A stretch of 64,000 nucleotides of DNA from Chitinophaga terrae (ex Kim and Jung 2007) (GTDB lineage: Bacteria; Bacteroidota; Bacteroidia; Chitinophagales; Chitinophagaceae). The DNA is taken from assembly GCF_900107795.1 (NCBI RefSeq), contig NZ_FNRL01000017.1:79939-143938 (forward strand), in the 5' to 3' direction. Positions 60,873 to 64,000 of this stretch are shown here, one piece after another. A model generated the notes under the pieces. It was given only the letters and a program-made list of their open reading frames with translations, was not told the DNA's origin and did no database searches. How positions within the stretch are numbered: the stretch's first letter is position 1; each line of letters begins with the position of its first letter. Made by a program: the position numbers and the translations under genes.

Positions 60873-63035
60873 ATGAAGAAAAAATTGATGGTTTTGCTCC
60901 TACTTTTAAGCGTCAGCATAAAATGGGCAAAAGCAGATGAAGGTATGTGGTTACCATACCTATTGGGCCAACAAACCTACAACGACATGGTGAAAAAAGG
61001 CCTCAAATTGACGAAAGAACAACTGTACAGCATCAACAAAGCTTCTCTCAAAGATGCTATTGTTATTTTCGGAGGCGGATGTACCGGTGAAATCGTGAGC
61101 AGCGAAGGCTTGATCTTTACCAACCACCACTGCGGCTATGGAGCTATCGCAAGTGCAAGTACCGTAGAGCATAACTATCTGAAAAATGGGTTCTACGCCA
61201 AAACAAAACAAGAAGAAATTTCCTCTCCACAACTGAGCGTTCAGTTCCTGATACGGGTCGACGACGTAACCAAAGAAATGGAAGAAGGTCTGAAAGGACT
61301 CGACGGAGTTGCAAGAGCCCAAAAAGAGCAACAATTATATACGGAAATTATCACCAAAAACACAGCAAATACCGACTACGAGGCAAAAGTAGTGCCTATG
61401 TTCAAAGGTAACCAGTACCTGCTGTTCATCTATCAACGTTATAAAGATATCCGCCTGGTAGGCACTCCTCCTGAAAGCGTAGGTAAATTTGGCGGCGATA
61501 CCGATAACTGGGAGTGGCCACGTCATACCGGCGACTTCTCAATCTTCCGCGTATATACCGGCAAAGATGGCAAACCGGCGCCTTATTCGGCCGACAACGT
61601 TCCTTTGAAACCTAAACATTTCCTGCCGGTTTCTATTAAAGGCGTGAAAGAAAACGATTATGCCATGATCTTCGGTTACCCCGGAGGTACCAACCGTTAC
61701 GAGACTTCCTATGGCGTTCAATTAAAAACATCTGTAGAAAATCCTTCAGTTGTTAATCTTCGCGATGTAAGGCTAAAAGCGATGTTTGAGCAAATGAAGA
61801 AAGATCCGGCTGTAAAACTGCAACTGGCTTCTTCTTACGCAGGTATCGCCAACTACTGGAAATTCTTTGATGGCGAAACCAAGCAATTGGAAAAGCACGG
61901 AGTGCTGGCTGAAAAACAACAACAGGAATCAGCTTTTGCTAAATGGGCACAGGACAAACCTGAATTCGCAGGCGTATTGCGCGACTATGAAGCTGCCTAT
62001 AAAGCATGGACTCCATACGCGAAACAAAGAATCTACCTGACAGAAGGTATCCTTGGCTCGCCGCTGGCCGCATTTGCCGGCAACCTTACCCTGGTTGAAA
62101 AAGCACTGGTAACGCCTGGCGCACCAAAAGATGCTGTAAAGCAAGCAGTTGAAGCTGCGGATAAAGCACGTACAGCGTTCCTGGAAAGCGAGAATAAAGC
62201 CAGCGACCAGAAGATCCTGGCGGCTACCCTCCACATGTTCTATACAGATATTCCTAAAGATCAGCAACCTATTGGCTTCTTCGAAGGACTGCAGTCCAAA
62301 TTCGGGAAACTGGACGACGATAATACTTATCGTACCTGGGCTGCTTCTGTGATGAACAACACTTTCATTTTTGATGATGCGAAGTGGAAAGCTTTCATCG
62401 CTAACCCGGATGCCGTTACTTTACAGAACGACCCTGCATATGCTTATGCCAGCGCGTTCATTAAGAACTACTCCAGCAAATATCAACCGCTGTACGCACA
62501 GTTCAATACAAAGATCAACGATCTTGGCCGCGTTTACCTGAAAGGCGTCATGCAAATGAACCCTAATGCGAACAGGTACCCGGATGCCAACTTCACCATG
62601 AGAGTTTCTTATGGCCAGGTGAAACCATACTCGCCCCGCGACGCCGTACATTACGATTATGTAACTACGATGAAAGGAGTGATCGAGAAATATGTCCCCG
62701 GAGATTATGAATTCGATCTGCCTGCCAACTACATGGATCTTTACAAGAAGAAAGATTTCGGTCAGTATAAAGATGCCAGGCGTAATGATGTGGTAGTTGG
62801 GTTTATTACTACTAACGATATTACCGGCGGTAACTCCGGATCTCCTGTTATCAATGCTAACGGAGAGTTGATTGGTTTGGCTTTCGACGGTAACTACGAA
62901 GCATTAAGCCACAAGATCCAATTCGATTCAGAATATAACCGTACTATTTGCGTGGATGTACGTTATGTATTATGGTGCATTGAGAAATTAGGCGGCGCTA
63001 AAAATATTATCAACGAATTGAAACTCGTTAAATAA
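60873..63035 (+). CDS. S46 family dipeptidyl-peptidase, DPP7-like
   Basis: A 720-residue exported serine peptidase (signal peptide to about residue 21). The catalytic triad is His85 or His86 in TNHHCGYG, Asp near 221 in HTGDF, and Ser655 in GGNSGSPV. Residue 673 is Gly in FDGN; in this family Gly here goes with DPP7-type preference for hydrophobic P2 residues, while Arg marks DPP11 (Asp/Glu). Such enzymes release dipeptides in the periplasm of Bacteroidota that feed on peptides. It has its own promoter and terminator. Confidence 0.94.
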   Translation: MKKKLMVLLLLLSVSIKWAKADEGMWLPYLLGQQTYNDMVKKGLKLTKEQLYSINKASLKDAIVIFGGGCTGEIVSSEGLIFTNHHCGYGAIASASTVEHNYLKNGFYAKTKQEEISSPQLSVQFLIRVDDVTKEMEEGLKGLDGVARAQKEQQLYTEIITKNTANTDYEAKVVPMFKGNQYLLFIYQRYKDIRLVGTPPESVGKFGGDTDNWEWPRHTGDFSIFRVYTGKDGKPAPYSADNVPLKPKHFLPVSIKGVKENDYAMIFGYPGGTNRYETSYGVQLKTSVENPSVVNLRDVRLKAMFEQMKKDPAVKLQLASSYAGIANYWKFFDGETKQLEKHGVLAEKQQQESAFAKWAQDKPEFAGVLRDYEAAYKAWTPYAKQRIYLTEGILGSPLAAFAGNLTLVEKALVTPGAPKDAVKQAVEAADKARTAFLESENKASDQKILAATLHMFYTDIPKDQQPIGFFEGLQSKFGKLDDDNTYRTWAASVMNNTFIFDDAKWKAFIANPDAVTLQNDPAYAYASAFIKNYSSKYQPLYAQFNTKINDLGRVYLKGVMQMNPNANRYPDANFTMRVSYGQVKPYSPRDAVHYDYVTTMKGVIEKYVPGDYEFDLPANYMDLYKKKDFGQYKDARRNDVVVGFITTNDITGGNSGSPVINANGELIGLAFDGNYEALSHKIQFDSEYNRTICVDVRYVLWCIEKLGGAKNIINELKLVK

Positions 63036-63059
63036 AGTATTCAATCGCTTTTTTTCCGG

Positions 63060-63091
63060 GCTCCTGCGATCAAATCGCAGGAGCTTTTTTT
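63060..63091 (+). terminator. Terminator of the S46 peptidase gene
   Basis: CTCCTGCGAT (63061-63070) pairs perfectly with ATCGCAGGAG (63074-63083), extended by one G-C pair, with a 3-base loop and a run of seven T. Confidence 0.9.
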
Positions 63092-63451
63092 ATGCCAGTT
63101 CTTATATAAGACCCGGATAATATACCTGCAATATAAATAGCGGAAATGTTGATTATAACAGTAAGGAATATACGTAGTTTGTATTGGAAAAAAGAACAGG
63201 ATGTAAAGAAAAGCTTACAAATTTTTGTTTGCATTTTGCGTATGTCGATTGCTGAGAGATGGATGCATTGAGCAGGGGGAGGGTTGCTGGTGGCTGACTG
63301 CAGCCATACGGTAGGCTGAGGTGATGACCGCATTTTGGCTGCATATGAGATGAATAAAACAAATCGCAGTTTTTACGAGGAACCATATACGTAATTCTAC
63401 GTGTTTTGATAAAAAAGTTTGAATTGATTTTTTTGTTAGAAGAATGTGTCG

Positions 63452-63459
63452 TAAATTTG
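63452..63459 (+). promoter_or_regulatory. -7 element for the small lipoprotein gene
   Basis: TAAATTTG followed by CG is an exact -7 match about 120 bases before the start codon; TTTG at 63432-63435 is slightly closer than the ideal -33 distance. Confidence 0.5.
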
Positions 63460-63579
63460 CGTCCGCTTAACAACCGAATATAGATACTGTTGCTTATAAG
63501 AGTTGCAAATGCAATAGTGTTAACCCCGGTGATTTATTTGTAACAGGGTTTTGTGACCCCCCAAAAAAAGAATGTAAAA

Positions 63580-63672
63580 ATGAAACAGATGAAATTGTTT
63601 GTAGTTACCCTTATTATGTTATTTACTACCGCTTTGATTTCCTGCAATGCAGATTCTGACGGATCAAGTTAA
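63580..63672 (+). CDS. Very short lipoprotein, 30 residues (possibly truncated by the IS)
   Basis: ATG at 63580, TAA at 63670-63672. The frame encodes a basic start (MKQMK), a hydrophobic core and a lipobox (ALISC, Cys22), then only eight more residues (NADSDGSS). The signal is convincing, but the mature part is so short that the gene may be the remnant of a longer lipoprotein cut by the IS that begins just downstream. Alternatively it is a genuine micro-lipoprotein. Confidence 0.6.
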   Translation: MKQMKLFVVTLIMLFTTALISCNADSDGSS

Positions 63673-63730
63673 ATAATTGGGGGATTAATATAAAAATAGT
63701 TTTTTTGCATTGGATTAGCCAATAAAGCAT

Positions 63731-64000
63731 GTGGATCAGAACTTTCGCAAACTTGTAGAATTGCTGTTACCAGCGGGAATATTAGAGTATTTTGACTTAA
63801 TAGATTCAAATCAGGACAAAGAAGGTATTCACATATACCTGGAGGAAAAGAATAGCATTCCAGTAGAACATCAACATAAGAAAGCTCACTCTAAAGGATT
63901 CTTCTCAGAAGTTGTTATTCAGGATTTTCCCATACGCAATCAGCGCGTCATGTTGCATGCAAAGCGCCGTCGGTGGGAAGTTTTGGAGGATGGGCAAATA
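63731..64000 (+). CDS. ISAon1-type transposase N-terminal region protein (3' end outside window)
   Basis: An open frame from GTG at 63731 to the window end (90 codons). The sequence (DQNFRKLVELLLPAGILEYF..., HKKAHSKGFFSEVVIQDFPI, AKRRRWEV) matches the small first protein of ISAon1-family elements, which precedes the DDE transposase gene. An in-frame stop upstream leaves GTG as the only usable start. The IS terminal repeat is expected between 63660 and 63731 but could not be identified. Confidence 0.85.
   Translation, partial: MDQNFRKLVELLLPAGILEYFDLIDSNQDKEGIHIYLEEKNSIPVEHQHKKAHSKGFFSEVVIQDFPIRNQRVMLHAKRRRWEVLEDGQI

Larger units (their letters stand above)
63036..63579. other. 544-bp intergenic stretch
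   Basis: Apart from the terminator at its left edge and a -7 element at 63452-63459, no gene was recognised. The right part is the leader of the small lipoprotein gene. Confidence 0.6.

Overview
The window looks like a chromosome segment from a member of the Bacteroidota, most probably family Chitinophagaceae. Reasons: a SusC/SusD pair, a DUF4836 lipoprotein, an S46 dipeptidyl-peptidase, a fused E1 alpha/beta 2-oxo acid dehydrogenase, many short lipoproteins, and promoter-like elements of the Bacteroidota -7 type (TAnnTTTG) in front of several genes. Genus cannot be fixed from the sequence alone. No rRNA, tRNA, CRISPR array or prophage was seen. The only mobile element is an IS whose first gene runs off the right edge.

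Layout. 1-8.8 kb: the end of a KdnB-like alcohol dehydrogenase, rmuC, an MFS exporter, dps, a two-gene NYN-LOTUS/macrodomain operon, a 47-residue membrane protein, the E1 gene and a small holin-like protein. 8.9-25.6 kb: a carbohydrate-oriented block. It holds a Tat-exported isomerase-like protein, an FGE-fold protein without the catalytic cysteine, two Tat-exported Gfo/Idh/MocA oxidoreductases, a PBP4-type peptidase, SusC/SusD, a GMC oxidoreductase with its Tat-lipoprotein small subunit, and a gluconokinase-like kinase. The simplest reading is that SusCD imports a glycan or glycoside, periplasmic enzymes oxidise or rearrange it, and the kinase acts on the product in the cytoplasm. This is inference. 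25.7-44.2 kb: housekeeping and envelope genes (mutL, msrB, an FtsX-type ABC pair, a transglutaminase-like protein, a geranylgeranyl-reductase-like flavoprotein, ybaB, obgE, adk). 44.5-63 kb: a NagZ/beta-lactamase fusion, ctaA, a patatin, typA, recA, rpoN, rnhB and an S46 peptidase. 63-64 kb: a 30-residue lipoprotein and the start of an ISAon1-type IS.

The most unusual element is at 55385-55733, directly downstream of recA. It is an array of about 24 imperfect 15-bp units with no spacers. The recA stop codon lies inside the first unit. Read on the recA strand in the +1 frame, the units spell a five-residue repeat (GNLNx), and a 1-base loss is compensated by a 1-base gain about 30 bases further on. 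It could be a decayed or phase-variable repeat-protein tail, a frameshift extension of RecA, or a structured 3' UTR.
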